Source: an uncultured Eubacteriales bacterium
GTDB taxonomy: Bacteria > Bacillota > Clostridia > Peptostreptococcales > Anaerovoracaceae
Reading direction: 5' to 3'
NCBI GenBank assembly: GCA_902775345.1
Contig: CACYLW010000013.1
Location: 81,570-145,569 of the forward strand
DNA: 64,000 nucleotides
Shown: one piece after another, positions 16,320 to 26,640 of the stretch
Numbering within the stretch: the first letter of the stretch is position 1
Layout: the number at the start of each line of letters is the position of its first letter
Notes under the pieces: model-generated
What the model was told of the DNA's origin: nothing
Databases searched by the model: none
Seen by the model: the letters and a program-made list of their open reading frames with translations, nothing else
Program-made: the position numbers and the translations under genes

Positions 16320-18983
16320 ATGAAGAATCTCGCAAAGACTTACAATCCGAAGGATTTTGAGGACCGCATATATGAGATGTGGGAGACAGAAGGCGCTTTT
16401 GACGCAGAGGTCGACAGGGACAAAAAGCCTTTCACCATCGTGATGCCGCCTCCGAATATAACAGGACAGCTCCACATGGGACATGCCCTTGACCAGACTC
16501 TGCAGGACGTTCTGACAAGATGGAAGAGGATGCAGGGCTACAGCGCGCTCTGGCTTCCGGGATCAGACCACGCCAGCATCGCTACTGAAGTAAAGGTAGC
16601 GAACGAGCTCAGGGAAAAGACCGGACGCGATAAGAGGGATTTCACGAGAGAAGAGTTCCTGGAGCATGCATGGGCATGGAAGAAGGAATACGGCGGCCGC
16701 ATCACAAAGCAGTGCCGTAAGCTCGGTGACTCCTGCGACTGGAGACGCGAGCGCTTCACCATGGACGAGACATGCAACAAGGCCGTGGTAAAGTTCTTCA
16801 TCAATCTTTATGAAAAGGGATGGATCTACAAGGGCAACCGCCTCATCAACTGGTGTCCGTGCTGCAAGACTTCACTGTCTGACGCAGAGGTAGAGCACGA
16901 GGATGAGAACGGAAAGTACTGGTACTTCAGATATCCTGCAAAGGATGGAGGAGAAGGCATAACTGTAGCTACATCCAGACCGGAGACAATGTTCGGAGAT
17001 ATCGCGATCGCGGTACATCCGAGCGATGAGAGATATAAGGAGCTGGTGGGCAAGACGGTCATCCTTCCGCTGGTAGGAAGGGAGATCCCTGTAATCGCCG
17101 ACGAGTATCCGGATCCTGAAAAAGGAACAGGTGCAGTTAAGATCACTCCTGCTCACGACCCTAACGACTTTGAAGTCGGTCAGAGACACAATCTCGAGAT
17201 GATCTCGTGCATGAACGATGATGCCACAATGAATGAATATGCCGGAAAATACGAAGGCATGGACAGATACGAGTGCAGAAAGGCATGGGTAAAGGATCTC
17301 GAAGAGGCCGGCTTCCTCGTCAAGACAGAGGACATGGTCATTCCGGTAGGCAAGTGCTACAGGTGCCACAGCGCCGTAGAGCCTATGATGAGCGACCAGT
17401 GGTTCGTCAGGATGGATGAGCTCGCAAAGCCTGCCATCAAGGCGGTTGAGTCCGGACGCATGAAGTTCGTTCCTGAGAGATTCAGCAAGGTATATCTGAA
17501 ATGGCTCTACGAGATCCGCGACTGGTGCATCAGCCGTCAGCTCTGGTGGGGACACAGGATCCCTGCTTACTACTGCGATGAGTGCGGTGAGATCGTCGTT
17601 GCCGCCGGCATGCCTGAAGTATGCCCTAAGTGCGGATGCAGGCATTTCACGCAGGACGAGGATGTTCTCGACACATGGTTCAGCTCTGCGCTCTGGCCGT
17701 TCTCAACACTTGGATGGCCTGAAAAGACTGAATCACTCGACTATTTCTATCCTAACAGCGTTCTGGTAACAGGATACGATATCATCTTCTTCTGGGTAGT
17801 AAGGATGGTGTTCTCGGGCTATGAGTGCATGGGAGATGCTCCTTATGATTACGTATTCGTTCACGGTCTTGTAAGGGACGAGCTCGGACGCAAGATGTCG
17901 AAGTCGCTCGGAAACGGCGTAGATCCGCTCGAGTCGATCGATCAGTATGGAGCGGATGCGCTGAGATTCATGCTCTGCACGGGAATCTCACCGGGAAATG
18001 ACACGCGTTACATCCCTAAGAGGATCGAAGCTGCGCGTAATTTCGCAAACAAACTCTGGAATGCTTCCAGATTCACAATAATGAACCTGCAGGATGAGTC
18101 CGGTGAGTGGCTCCCTATGGGATATGAAGAGGCAGACCTTAAGGATGAGGACAGGTGGATCCTTCACATGTCCAACGAGGGCGCGAAGTACATCACTGAG
18201 ATGCTTGACAAATTCGAACTCGGTCTTGCCGGACAGAGAGTCTACGAGCTCATCTGGGATGTTTACTGCGACTGGTACATCGAGATGGTGAAGGGCAGAC
18301 TCTATGGTGACGATGAAGAGGACAAGAAGGTAGCCAGAGCGGTACTCACGAAGGTGCTCAAGGATCTCCTGAAGTTCCTTCACCCGTTCATGCCGTTCAT
18401 CACGGAGGAGATCTGGGGCGTGCTGCCTCAGGACGGAGATAAGACCGGCCGCGACGCCATGCTTATCAGAGCAGACTGGCCGGTATATGACGCGTCCATG
18501 GATTATGCAGATTCGGTACGCAGAGTTGAGACAGCGATGGCTGTAGTTAAGGCTGTCCGTAACATCCGCGCCGAGGCTGACGCTGCTCCGGGCAGAAAGC
18601 TCAATCTTATTATCAAAACTGATTCGCTGGGATCAGACATCGAAGCGGTAGCTGACCGCATCAGAAAGCTCGCCAATGTCGTGGATATCGACATAAAGGG
18701 GACAGATTTCGAGATACCTTCGGATGTAATGACAGCTGTCATTGACGGAGCTGAGATCGCTGTAAAACTTGATGATCTGGTAGACAGAGACGCTGAGATC
18801 GAAAGACTCACAAAGGAAAAAGCAAAGCTTGAAAGCGAAGTCGAGCGTGTTGAAAAGAAACTCGCCAACCAGGGCTTCGTCGCCAAGGCTCCTCAGAAAC
18901 TCGTTGAAGAAGAGAAGGCAAAGGGCGAGAAATACCGTGAGATGCTTGCGACGGTCATTGCGCGTCTTGATTCACTGAAGTAA
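16320..18983 (+). CDS. valS: Valyl-tRNA synthetase
   Basis: An 887-residue class I synthetase: PPPNITGQLHMGHAL near 41-55 (HIGH motif), a large CP1 editing domain around 190-340 with TSRPETMFGD, two zinc-like cysteine groups, GRKMSKSLGN near 520-530, then the anticodon-binding helical domain and the C-terminal tRNA-binding coiled coil (about 815-887, rich in E and K). The length is standard. It charges tRNA-Val and deacylates mis-charged threonine. The folC start follows the stop by one base. Confidence 0.97.
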   Translation: MKNLAKTYNPKDFEDRIYEMWETEGAFDAEVDRDKKPFTIVMPPPNITGQLHMGHALDQTLQDVLTRWKRMQGYSALWLPGSDHASIATEVKVANELREKTGRDKRDFTREEFLEHAWAWKKEYGGRITKQCRKLGDSCDWRRERFTMDETCNKAVVKFFINLYEKGWIYKGNRLINWCPCCKTSLSDAEVEHEDENGKYWYFRYPAKDGGEGITVATSRPETMFGDIAIAVHPSDERYKELVGKTVILPLVGREIPVIADEYPDPEKGTGAVKITPAHDPNDFEVGQRHNLEMISCMNDDATMNEYAGKYEGMDRYECRKAWVKDLEEAGFLVKTEDMVIPVGKCYRCHSAVEPMMSDQWFVRMDELAKPAIKAVESGRMKFVPERFSKVYLKWLYEIRDWCISRQLWWGHRIPAYYCDECGEIVVAAGMPEVCPKCGCRHFTQDEDVLDTWFSSALWPFSTLGWPEKTESLDYFYPNSVLVTGYDIIFFWVVRMVFSGYECMGDAPYDYVFVHGLVRDELGRKMSKSLGNGVDPLESIDQYGADALRFMLCTGISPGNDTRYIPKRIEAARNFANKLWNASRFTIMNLQDESGEWLPMGYEEADLKDEDRWILHMSNEGAKYITEMLDKFELGLAGQRVYELIWDVYCDWYIEMVKGRLYGDDEEDKKVARAVLTKVLKDLLKFLHPFMPFITEEIWGVLPQDGDKTGRDAMLIRADWPVYDASMDYADSVRRVETAMAVVKAVRNIRAEADAAPGRKLNLIIKTDSLGSDIEAVADRIRKLANVVDIDIKGTDFEIPSDVMTAVIDGAEIAVKLDDLVDRDAEIERLTKEKAKLESEVERVEKKLANQGFVAKAPQKLVEEEKAKGEKYREMLATVIARLDSLK

Positions 18984-18984
18984 A

Positions 18985-20190
18985 ATGGCGAGCTTTGACG
19001 GACTTGACAGAATGAAAGCCCTGCTGGACGCCCTTGGAAATCCGGAGGCGGACTTCAGAGCGATACATATTGCCGGAACGAACGGAAAGGGTTCGACAGC
19101 TGTGATGACGGCTTCCATACTCGAGGAAGCCGGTTTCACTGTCGGCCTTTATACTTCTCCTCACCTTGAAGATGAATGCGAAAGAGTTCAGATATGGGAC
19201 GGGACGCATCAAATGATAGATCAGGCTCACTTTGATGAGCTGAAAGACAGGGCAAGGGCGATCGAAGAGAAGGCAACGGTGTTCGAGGTTTACACAGCGG
19301 CTGCTTACCTGTATTTTGCGGAGATACAGCCTGATTATGTGGTGCTCGAGACCGGACTGGGCGGAAGACTGGATTCAACCAATACCCTTGAAAAACCGCT
19401 TGTATCTGTCATAACACAGGTGGGACTCGATCACACCGCTGAACTCGGTCGTACGATATTCAAAATAGCTCATGAAAAAGCAGGCATCATAAAACCGGGA
19501 GTACCGGTAGTATCGCAGACACCGGATCTCAACGTAAAGAACATATTCAGAAGGACAGCGGCAGAAAAAGGCTGCGAGTTCATCGATGTATCAGCTGTAT
19601 TTGATAAGTACCGGAGCGCAGAACTCTCGATGAAGGGAGAGCATCAGAAAAGAAATGCGGCTACCGCTGTTGAGGCGATAAGAGCAGCCGGCATTGAAGT
19701 GTCCGAAGAGGCCGTAAGGATCGGACTTGCAAACACCTACCTTCCGGGACGGTTTGAGGTACTGAACGAGGAGAGCGCAGGCAGCGGGGAACCGTTCTTC
19801 ATAATAGACGGAGCTCACAATCCTGATGCGGCAGAGGCGCTCACGGAAACGCTTTCAGCGTTTGCCAGAGAGCGTAAAATCAAAAGAATTTTAGTAATTT
19901 TTGGCTGTATGAAAGACAAAAATTACACTCGTATGATACAATTGTTGACGGGAAATCTGAGAGGCTGCACCTACGCTGCGGCGGCCGTTGAGTACGGAAG
20001 GGCAGAAGATCCGGAGCGTCTGGGCGAGGTTTTCGCAGCCTGCGGCAGAGGCTGCATCGTCTGCGACTCTGCAGCAGAAGCATATGAGATCTCAAAAGAC
20101 GGAAAATACGAGTGCGTGCTCGTGACCGGCTCGATTTATCTTGCCGGTGAGTTGAGGAGTCTGTATTTGCAGGATCATAAATCACTGTAA
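18985..20190 (+). CDS. folC: Folylpolyglutamate synthase / dihydrofolate synthase
   Basis: A 401-residue Mur-ligase-like enzyme: AGTNGKGSTAVMTASIL (P-loop), GLYTSPHLEDECERV, VLETGLGGRLDSTN and DGAHNPDAAEAL. It adds glutamates to folates, keeping them in the cell and raising their affinity for folate enzymes. It begins one base after valS. folD upstream and glyA downstream use the same cofactor pool, so the genes make functional sense together. Confidence 0.95.
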   Translation: MASFDGLDRMKALLDALGNPEADFRAIHIAGTNGKGSTAVMTASILEEAGFTVGLYTSPHLEDECERVQIWDGTHQMIDQAHFDELKDRARAIEEKATVFEVYTAAAYLYFAEIQPDYVVLETGLGGRLDSTNTLEKPLVSVITQVGLDHTAELGRTIFKIAHEKAGIIKPGVPVVSQTPDLNVKNIFRRTAAEKGCEFIDVSAVFDKYRSAELSMKGEHQKRNAATAVEAIRAAGIEVSEEAVRIGLANTYLPGRFEVLNEESAGSGEPFFIIDGAHNPDAAEALTETLSAFARERKIKRILVIFGCMKDKNYTRMIQLLTGNLRGCTYAAAAVEYGRAEDPERLGEVFAACGRGCIVCDSAAEAYEISKDGKYECVLVTGSIYLAGELRSLYLQDHKSL

Positions 20191-20242
20191 TATATATATT
20201 AACCTAATTGTTTTATCTCAAAATGAGAGAAAGGATCGGCGT

Positions 20243-21486
20243 ATGTTTGACAGAAACGGTAATGACAACAGCAACTATAATCAGATGATAGTTGAGGAGA
20301 TCAGCAAAAGTTCCGAAAAAGTCGACAGAAGAACAACGTAGAGCTCATCGCATCTGAAAACTACTGCTCTGAGGCTGTAATGGCTGCCTGCGGAAGCTGC
20401 CTCTCATGGAAATATGCAGAAGGCTACCCACAGAAGCCGATTGAAAGGTATTCGGGAAACAAGGGAAGATACTACGGCGGAACGATCGTTGTAGACGAGC
20501 TCGAAGAGTACTGCTGCGACCTCTGGAGAAAAGTGTTCAACACAGACTATCATGTAAATGTTCAGCCTCATTCAGGTTCACAGGCAAACTTCGCTGCATA
20601 TAAGGCAGTGCTTGAGCCGGGCGACACTATTCTTGGTCTCAGCCTCGACAACGGCGGACACCTCACGCACGGTTCCGGCGTAAACTTCAGCGGCAAGCTG
20701 TATAACGTCATCTCCTATGATGTGGACGAAAACGGCCGCATCGACATGGAAGATGTCAGAAAGAAAGCTCTCGAGTTCAAGCCTAAGCTGATCCTTACAG
20801 GCGCATCCGCTTACGCAAGAATAATTGACTTCGCTGCATTCGCAGAGATCGCAAAGGAAGTCGGAGCATACTTCATGGTAGACATGGCTCATATTGCAGG
20901 TCTCGTAGCCGCAGGAGAGCATCCATCACCATTCGGATATGCTGACATAGTTACAACAACTACTCACAAGACACTTAGAGGACCTCGCGGCGGCCTGATC
21001 TTCGCAAGAGTTGATCTCGCAAAGAAGGTAGACTCCGCAGTATTCCCATACGCACAGGGCGGCCCTCTCTGCCACATCATCGCAGGTAAGGCTGTATGCG
21101 CTGAGGAAGCTCTGAAGCCTGAGTTCAAGACTTATGCCCGTCAGGTAAGACTCAACTGCGCAGCACTTGCAGACGAGTTCATCAAGATGGGTTATAAGAT
21201 CGTTACAGGCGGAACAGACAACCACGTATTCCTGCTCGATCTCCTCGACGAGCCATTCTCGGGCAAGGAGCTCCAGGCAGCATGCGACGAAGTAGGCATC
21301 ACACTCAACAAGAACTGCGTTCCTAATGAGAAGAGATCACCGTTCCAGACATCCGGTGTACGTATCGGAACAGCTCCGATGACAACAAGAGGATATCTTG
21401 AGGATGATTTCCGCAACGTCGCTCACAGGATCGACGATGTTGTTAAGGAACTCAGAGCACAGAAGACTGCAGAAGCTGCTGAGTAG
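20243..21486 (+). CDS. glyA: Serine hydroxymethyltransferase with an apparent -1 frameshift
   Basis: The strongly conserved body ([24 protein letters not shown]-like NKGRYYGG, the PLP lysine in [14 protein letters not shown]) is open from 20341 to 21486. The plausible start ATG at 20243 is in another frame and stops at TAG 20338-20340. Joining the two needs one extra base in the five-A run at 20316-20320, which would give continuous [17 protein letters not shown]. The first ATG in the body's own frame (20380) lies after ELIASEN, so a product from there would be truncated in the active site. The enzyme converts serine to glycine and methylene-tetrahydrofolate. A sequencing error in the homopolymer is the simplest cause. 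Confidence 0.88.
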
Positions 21487-21521
21487 AAAAAACAGCAAAA
21501 AACTGATTGTTTGTAATTAAA

Positions 21522-21556
21522 TGCCCCGCCTTGCGAAAAAGGCGGGGCAAAATTAT
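21522..21556 (+). terminator. glyA terminator
   Basis: TGCCCCGCC (21522-21530) pairs with GGCGGGGCA (21541-21549), followed by an A/T-rich tail. Nine perfect pairs; the tail is weak in T. Confidence 0.75.
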
Positions 21557-21584
21557 TGAATAAGTTTTTTTGCTGTTGTAGAAT
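21556..21584 (+). promoter_or_regulatory. Promoter of the P-loop/methyltransferase/yitT operon
   Basis: TTGAAT (21556-21561), 17 bases, TAGAAT (21579-21584), directly after the glyA terminator and about 44 bases before the next start, which has its own GAGGAGG site. Confidence 0.65.
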
Positions 21585-21627
21585 GAAAAAACAATATTAA
21601 GTTTTAGAAAAGAGGAGGTACTGACCT

Positions 21628-22050
21628 ATGGTGAAGCTTTTGATTGGACATAAAGGAAGCGGTAAGACCAAGAGGATGATCGAACTTGCAAATGAGACAG
21701 TCCAGACAGCCAGAGGCAGCATCGTATTTATAAATAAGAATTCCAGACTGATCTATGACCTTGATTACAAGATCAGAGTAGTGTGCATGGAGGACTTTCC
21801 TCATATCACGAATGAAGACGAATACATCGGCTTCCTGTTCGGTATCATGAGCTCTGACAATGACATCGAGACTATCTTCCTTGACGGCATCATGAGGCAC
21901 AGAGATTTCGCTCTCGAAGTGCTCCCTAGTTTCATCGAGAAGATCAAGATCATATCCAAGGAATCGGGTATCGACTTCGTACTCAGCGTGAGCGCTGAAC
22001 TCGAAGAGATGATAGGCGTCGTATTCGACGATGTTGAAGTGCTCAACTGA
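21628..22050 (+). CDS. Small P-loop protein of unknown function
   Basis: A 140-residue protein with a clear Walker A, GHKGSGKT at 7-14, and a hydrophobic strand ending in IFLDGIM (about 87-93) that could serve as Walker B. No other domain is present, and it is much shorter than typical ATPases. It may bind nucleotide and act as a small kinase-like or twitching-motility-like ATPase; I cannot say which. It is the first gene of the operon and its stop precedes or overlaps the methyltransferase start. Confidence 0.75.
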   Translation: MVKLLIGHKGSGKTKRMIELANETVQTARGSIVFINKNSRLIYDLDYKIRVVCMEDFPHITNEDEYIGFLFGIMSSDNDIETIFLDGIMRHRDFALEVLPSFIEKIKIISKESGIDFVLSVSAELEEMIGVVFDDVEVLN

Positions 22051-22051
22051 C

Positions 22052-23374
22052 ATGACAGTAATAGAACAAATACTTGAAGGAATAAATAAAGGCAGAGCCA
22101 TGTACGGGAGTGTGCATGGCTCTATTACAACTGCGGAGGAAAAACCCGCTGCGGAGATCAGCGAACTCTGTCTCGGAGACAATCTCGAGTACATGAGGAG
22201 CCTTCTTGACCGCGGTTATGCCGGAGTTTTCAGGCTGATATACATCGATCCGCCTTTCTTTACGCGCTCTAGCTTCAATGCATCGGTAAGCGTCAGGGAC
22301 GCGAAGGGGGCCAGCCATAAGGTGCATCACCTGGCGTACGATGACAAGTTTGACCGCAGCCTTGAGTATTACATAGAGAACATGACGGTGAGGATCCTCA
22401 TGATGAGAGACCTTCTGGCGAATGACGGACTTATGTGGATACATCTGGACTGGCATTCGTCGCACTACATCAAACTGGTTCTTGACGAACTCATGGGCGA
22501 GAAAAACTTCGTGAATGAGATAATATGGCAGTATAAGTCCGGAGGCTCAGGCAAGAGGCACTTCGCCCGCAAGCATGACACGATCCTCGTGTATTCAAAG
22601 ACTTCAAAATACCGTATCAATGTACCTAAAGAGAAGTCCTACAACAGGAATCGCAAGCCGTACAGATTCAGGGGCGTGGCAGAATACAAGGACGAGGGCG
22701 GCTGGTACACTCTCGTAAACATGAAAGATGTCTGGAGCATAGACATGGTGGGACGCACTTCGGCTGAGAGGACCGGATACGCGACTCAGAAGCCTCTTGA
22801 GCTCATGAAACGGATAATTGAAGCATCTACGGCAGAGGGGGATCTTGTCGGAGATTTTTTCTGCGGAAGCGGAAGCCTGCCTGAGGCCGCGCATCTGCTT
22901 GGGCGCAGATGGATAGCCTGCGACAGCGAGGAAATGGCGGCTGCCATGTCGAGACGCAGACTCAGAAAGGCGGGCGCTGATTTCAGATTCACAAGGCTGG
23001 AGGAAGCTAAGCCGTGCAGCGGAAGGGCAGATGTGGAAGTGCTCAGCAGGGACGCTCTGGAGGACGGAAGGTCGCTGTTCAAATGCAGGGTCAGGGACCT
23101 GATGCCTGATATAGATACCGGATCCATACAGATGAAGGACAGGGGCCACGTGGCAGAAGCGCTTAAGGCCGACAGGCTCCAGTTTGCCGATCATGTGATG
23201 ATAGATCCGGACTATGACGGTACATTTGAAAGCAGATATATTTTTGACGCTGCATCGGACAGCATCAGCTTTATTTCGAGCGGCAATTTTGCTGCGATAG
23301 TAGTAGACAGATTCGGCAGGGAATATCCGGCCGAGATCATATATGGTCCATATGCAACAGGTGAAACGGTATGA
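22052..23374 (+). CDS. Orphan beta-class DNA methyltransferase
   Basis: 440 residues. The catalytic motif IV IYIDPPF lies at about 63-69 and the SAM-binding FCGSG at 270-274, in the IV-then-I order of beta-class (type III Mod-like) amino-methyltransferases; ATQKPLELMKRII precedes motif I. The central portion (about 150-240) is a likely target recognition region. The last 130 residues after the catalytic domain match nothing I know. No restriction subunit adjoins, so it appears solitary, for regulation or defence of unknown target. The start at 22052 is chosen to avoid a 20-base overlap; 22031 is possible. Confidence 0.87.
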   Translation: MTVIEQILEGINKGRAMYGSVHGSITTAEEKPAAEISELCLGDNLEYMRSLLDRGYAGVFRLIYIDPPFFTRSSFNASVSVRDAKGASHKVHHLAYDDKFDRSLEYYIENMTVRILMMRDLLANDGLMWIHLDWHSSHYIKLVLDELMGEKNFVNEIIWQYKSGGSGKRHFARKHDTILVYSKTSKYRINVPKEKSYNRNRKPYRFRGVAEYKDEGGWYTLVNMKDVWSIDMVGRTSAERTGYATQKPLELMKRIIEASTAEGDLVGDFFCGSGSLPEAAHLLGRRWIACDSEEMAAAMSRRRLRKAGADFRFTRLEEAKPCSGRADVEVLSRDALEDGRSLFKCRVRDLMPDIDTGSIQMKDRGHVAEALKADRLQFADHVMIDPDYDGTFESRYIFDAASDSISFISSGNFAAIVVDRFGREYPAEIIYGPYATGETV

Positions 23375-24366
23375 GTGACAAAGAACAGGATAAGGTGGTC
23401 AGCTCTCTTGATAAAAAACTCGAGAAGGAGGCTGCTGTAAATAAAAAAGTAAATGAGATATACGCAAAGGATCCGGAGCTCCATGGAAAGTCCAGATTCC
23501 AGGCAAGAGCCCAGGAAATAGGCCTGGCATTACTTGCGGTAGTCATCGGATCCCTCGGAACGGTCGGAATAATGATACCGAACGGACTTACATTTGGCGG
23601 AATAACCGGTATTTCAAGAATCATACAGAAGTTGACCGGTTTGAATTATTCGTTAATTTACTATGCCATGGCCTTTCTTGTGCTTGTTATCGTCTGGGTA
23701 TTTCTCGGATTCAAGGAAATAAGAAAGATCGTTCTCATGTCGGTTTCGTATCCTACCGTCATGATGCTGCTTGAACTGAGTCACGTGGTGCTAATACAGA
23801 GCGATGACCTGTTCCTTGTTGCGGTATTCTGCGGAGTCGTACTCGGGGTATCCAATGGTCTCACGTTCAAGGCGGGATTCTCCTCAGGAGGCACAGATTC
23901 GCTCGCTAAGGTGATAAAATACCGCTGGCTGCCACATCTCGGGATCAACGACATAACTTTCGCCATAAACGCTCTGATCGTGCTTGCGAGCGCTTTTGTA
24001 TTCGGTCTCCAGATAGCGTTATATGCGGTCATCATAATCTTCATTTCCATGAGGGTAGGCGAAGCCGTTATGTACGGTTTCAGCGATAAGATCGTTGAAC
24101 TTGATATAATCCCGGGAGACGCCGAAGCATTGGCTGATTTCATAATGAATGAACTGGGAAGAGGCGTATCAAGCATCGAGGTGACAGGAGAATATACAGG
24201 AGACAAGAGAAAACAGCTCAAGATACTGTGCTCCCCTCGAGAGAGCTTCCTGATAAAAAGACATCTGGCCAAAGAGGACCCGAAGTCATTCGTATCGGTC
24301 ATAAGTATCAAATCCGTGTGGGGCAAGGGCCGCGGGTTCTCGGATATCCGCAGCCTGGATAATTAA
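23371..24366 (+). CDS. YitT family membrane protein
   Basis: 331 residues: a charged N-terminal tail of about 50, then five or six hydrophobic segments with NGLTFGGITGISRII and FKAGFSSGGTDSLAKV, the two repeats of the YitT family, and a cytosolic C-terminal DUF2179 domain (from about 245). The function of the family is not settled. It overlaps the methyltransferase end by four bases (ATGA) and so is coupled to it, an unusual partner. A shared terminator follows. Confidence 0.88.
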   Translation: MSDKEQDKVVSSLDKKLEKEAAVNKKVNEIYAKDPELHGKSRFQARAQEIGLALLAVVIGSLGTVGIMIPNGLTFGGITGISRIIQKLTGLNYSLIYYAMAFLVLVIVWVFLGFKEIRKIVLMSVSYPTVMMLLELSHVVLIQSDDLFLVAVFCGVVLGVSNGLTFKAGFSSGGTDSLAKVIKYRWLPHLGINDITFAINALIVLASAFVFGLQIALYAVIIIFISMRVGEAVMYGFSDKIVELDIIPGDAEALADFIMNELGRGVSSIEVTGEYTGDKRKQLKILCSPRESFLIKRHLAKEDPKSFVSVISIKSVWGKGRGFSDIRSLDN

Positions 24367-24386
24367 AACTTTACAACTAAAAAAGA

Positions 24387-24424
24387 AAGCTCGTTTCGGT
24401 CAATAAGCCGGAAGGAGCTTTTTT
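24387..24424. terminator. Convergent terminator between yitT and the RNase H-like gene
   Basis: AAGCTC (24387-24392) pairs with GAGCTT (24415-24420), with an inner CGG/CCG, and is flanked by A run on the left and T run on the right, so it can act for both converging genes. Confidence 0.75.
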
Positions 24425-25406
24425 ATTTGTACAGGTACATTTCTGAGAGAGTCCCGGAAACGAGATTGACCGTACGTGGATTCAGGATCAGATAATTGCC
24501 TATGCAGTCCGGATCATCACGCAGGACCGGCGGGTCAATAAATGATATGTCCATGTACAGATCATCGCCGTGACTGTTAACAGGAGCGACGATCTCAAAA
24601 GATGATGATGTAGCGTTGAACGTTGCTGTAAGAGGTTCATCAGCGTCAGGGAAATAGGCAGCAGCGACTGGATCGGTTATCTGCTCTCCGGTGATGCGGA
24701 GGATCCTGGCGAAACTCTTTATCTTGGGACGCACGCTGAGCCTGCCGCCGGCGGCAGGAAAGCCGTACGCGGCCAGTGCCTGATGGATATCAGGCACATC
24801 AGCGAGCGTCAGATACATCAGCCTGTTGAGATGCAGAACATCTTCTCTGTTGTGAGTGAGTATGATCTTTTCTATGGTACTGTTGCCGCTGATGGCATAC
24901 TGATCGAAGAGGGCGATGCTTTCCTTGCCTGTGATGGTATCACCGCGGTCTGAAAGTATGCCGTAGTGGTTTTCTATCGACATCTGGCTCATCGATCCAA
25001 TATGTTTTCTCATGTCGGTGCATCTGCGAAGGAATCTGTAGAGATCGAAGTGATACATCTTTATCTGCCTGCCCAGGAAATTCGCGTCAAGCCTTGCGTT
25101 CATGAAGGGCACGTCAAAAGCGCAGCCGTTGAACGTGATCAGATAACCGGCGTCATTTTCTTCAAGGTAATCCATGGCTGCTTCCAGTACCTTTGCCTCT
25201 TCGTAATGGTTCTCAGCAAGGAACTGGGTGATACACACGCCGGTTTCTGTCCTCATGAGCAGTCCAATCAGTATCGCCTTGCATCTGCTGCGGTCGAGAC
25301 CGGTCGCTTCTATATCGAGCACGCAGGGCTTCATGCATTCGAAGTAGGTGTTCCACTCCGGATGGTATTCACCTGTTATTCTGTAATCTCTTGTAAAAAC
25401 CTTCAT
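24423..25406 (-). CDS. YprB-type RNase H-like exonuclease domain protein
   Basis: 327 residues. The first 200 form an RNase H-like (DEDD exonuclease) domain: LDIEATGL with Asp 31 and Glu 33, FNGCAFDVPFM near 93-103, and HNREDVLHL near 185-193 supplying the last acidic ligands. This matches the ribonuclease_H_2/YprB family. The C-terminal 120 residues are not assigned. The likely role is 3'-5' nucleic acid trimming; substrate unknown. It is transcribed away from ychF, with a 65-base shared upstream region. Confidence 0.85.
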   Translation of the reverse strand: MKVFTRDYRITGEYHPEWNTYFECMKPCVLDIEATGLDRSRCKAILIGLLMRTETGVCITQFLAENHYEEAKVLEAAMDYLEENDAGYLITFNGCAFDVPFMNARLDANFLGRQIKMYHFDLYRFLRRCTDMRKHIGSMSQMSIENHYGILSDRGDTITGKESIALFDQYAISGNSTIEKIILTHNREDVLHLNRLMYLTLADVPDIHQALAAYGFPAAGGRLSVRPKIKSFARILRITGEQITDPVAAAYFPDADEPLTATFNATSSSFEIVAPVNSHGDDLYMDISFIDPPVLRDDPDCIGNYLILNPRTVNLVSGTLSEMYLYK

Positions 25407-25471
25407 CGAATTGATTTTAACGCATCATCGTGATAGAGTAAATCGGCACATAAAAAAGGAGATCTGGAAAA

Positions 25472-26566
25472 ATGAAATTAGGTATAGTAGGACTTCCAAA
25501 CGTAGGAAAGAGCACTCTGTTCAACGCAATAACAAAAGCCGGCGCAGAAGCCGCAAATTATCCGTTCTGCACGATAGAGCCTAATGTAGGCGTCGTTACC
25601 GTGCCGGATGAGCGCGTTACAACTCTTTCCGGAGTATATCATTCAAAAAAGACCATTTATACAACGATTGAATTCAGCGATATTGCCGGTCTTGTCAAGG
25701 GCGCGTCGAAAGGTGAAGGCCTCGGCAACAAATTCCTCGGACATATCAGGGAGGTAGAAGCCATAGTGCATGTGGTAAGGTGCTTTGACGATGATAATGT
25801 CGTTCACGTAGACGGAAAGATAGACCCGGTGAATGACATAGAAGTCATCAATACAGAGCTCATAATAGCCGACATGGAGGTCATGGAGCGAAGGATTGCC
25901 AAGACTGAAAAACAGGCCAAGGCTGACAAGTCGGCAAGAGGCGAGCTTGAGCTCCTTAAGCGCATCTATGACCTTCTTTCAGAAGGCAGGCGCGCAAGGG
26001 AGATAGATGATCTCAGCGACGAGGAAGCAGCATTCGTAAAGTCTCTTGACCTTCTGACATACAAGCCCGTGATCTATGCGGCAAATGTTTCGGAAGACGA
26101 TGCTTCAGGCGAAGACAACGAGTATGTAAAAGCCGTCAGGGAATATGCCGAATCCGAGGGATCCGAAGTGGTGGTGATCAGCGCCAAGGTCGAGTCAGAG
26201 CTCGCTGAACTTGAAGAAGATGAGCGTGAGATGTTTCTTGAGGAACTCGGGATCGAAGAGTCAGGTCTTGATAAACTTATAAAGTCTTCGTATGCGCTGC
26301 TCGATCTCATAAGCTTTCTCACGACAGGAGAAGACGAGACGAGGGCCTGGACAATCAAGAGAGGCACGCTTGCTCCGCAGGCTGCAGGAAAGATCCACAG
26401 CGATTTTGAGAAAGGCTTTATCCGCGCAGAGACCATAGCTTATGACAAGCTCATGGAAGTCGACGGAAAGCTTTCGGCAGCGAAGGAAAAAGGCTGGCTG
26501 AGGTCAGAAGGAAAGGAATATGTAGTTAAAGATGGGGATGTCATGCATTTCCTGTTTAACGTGTAG
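25472..26566 (+). CDS. ychF: Redox-regulated ATPase YchF (Obg family)
   Basis: 364 residues. G1 is GLPNVGKST (7-15), G3 is [19 protein letters not shown], and the C-terminal TGS domain contains FFT-like [15 protein letters not shown] and ends in [14 protein letters not shown], all typical of YchF/OLA1. The protein hydrolyses ATP rather than GTP and associates with ribosomes. AAAAGGAG lies before the start. The downstream 195 bases to lgt hold a small transcription unit. Confidence 0.95.
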   Translation: MKLGIVGLPNVGKSTLFNAITKAGAEAANYPFCTIEPNVGVVTVPDERVTTLSGVYHSKKTIYTTIEFSDIAGLVKGASKGEGLGNKFLGHIREVEAIVHVVRCFDDDNVVHVDGKIDPVNDIEVINTELIIADMEVMERRIAKTEKQAKADKSARGELELLKRIYDLLSEGRRAREIDDLSDEEAAFVKSLDLLTYKPVIYAANVSEDDASGEDNEYVKAVREYAESEGSEVVVISAKVESELAELEEDEREMFLEELGIEESGLDKLIKSSYALLDLISFLTTGEDETRAWTIKRGTLAPQAAGKIHSDFEKGFIRAETIAYDKLMEVDGKLSAAKEKGWLRSEGKEYVVKDGDVMHFLFNV

Positions 26567-26640
26567 TGGTTGACAATACTGGCATTCAGGCATTTTTTGT
26601 ATTAATAAAGCGGATTATGTTTTTTTGAAGTACATAAGCA

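Noticed and set aside
20315-20323. Programmed -1 frameshifting in glyA
   Set aside because: No canonical X XXY YYZ heptamer and no clear stimulatory hairpin just downstream; a homopolymer error or mutation is simpler.
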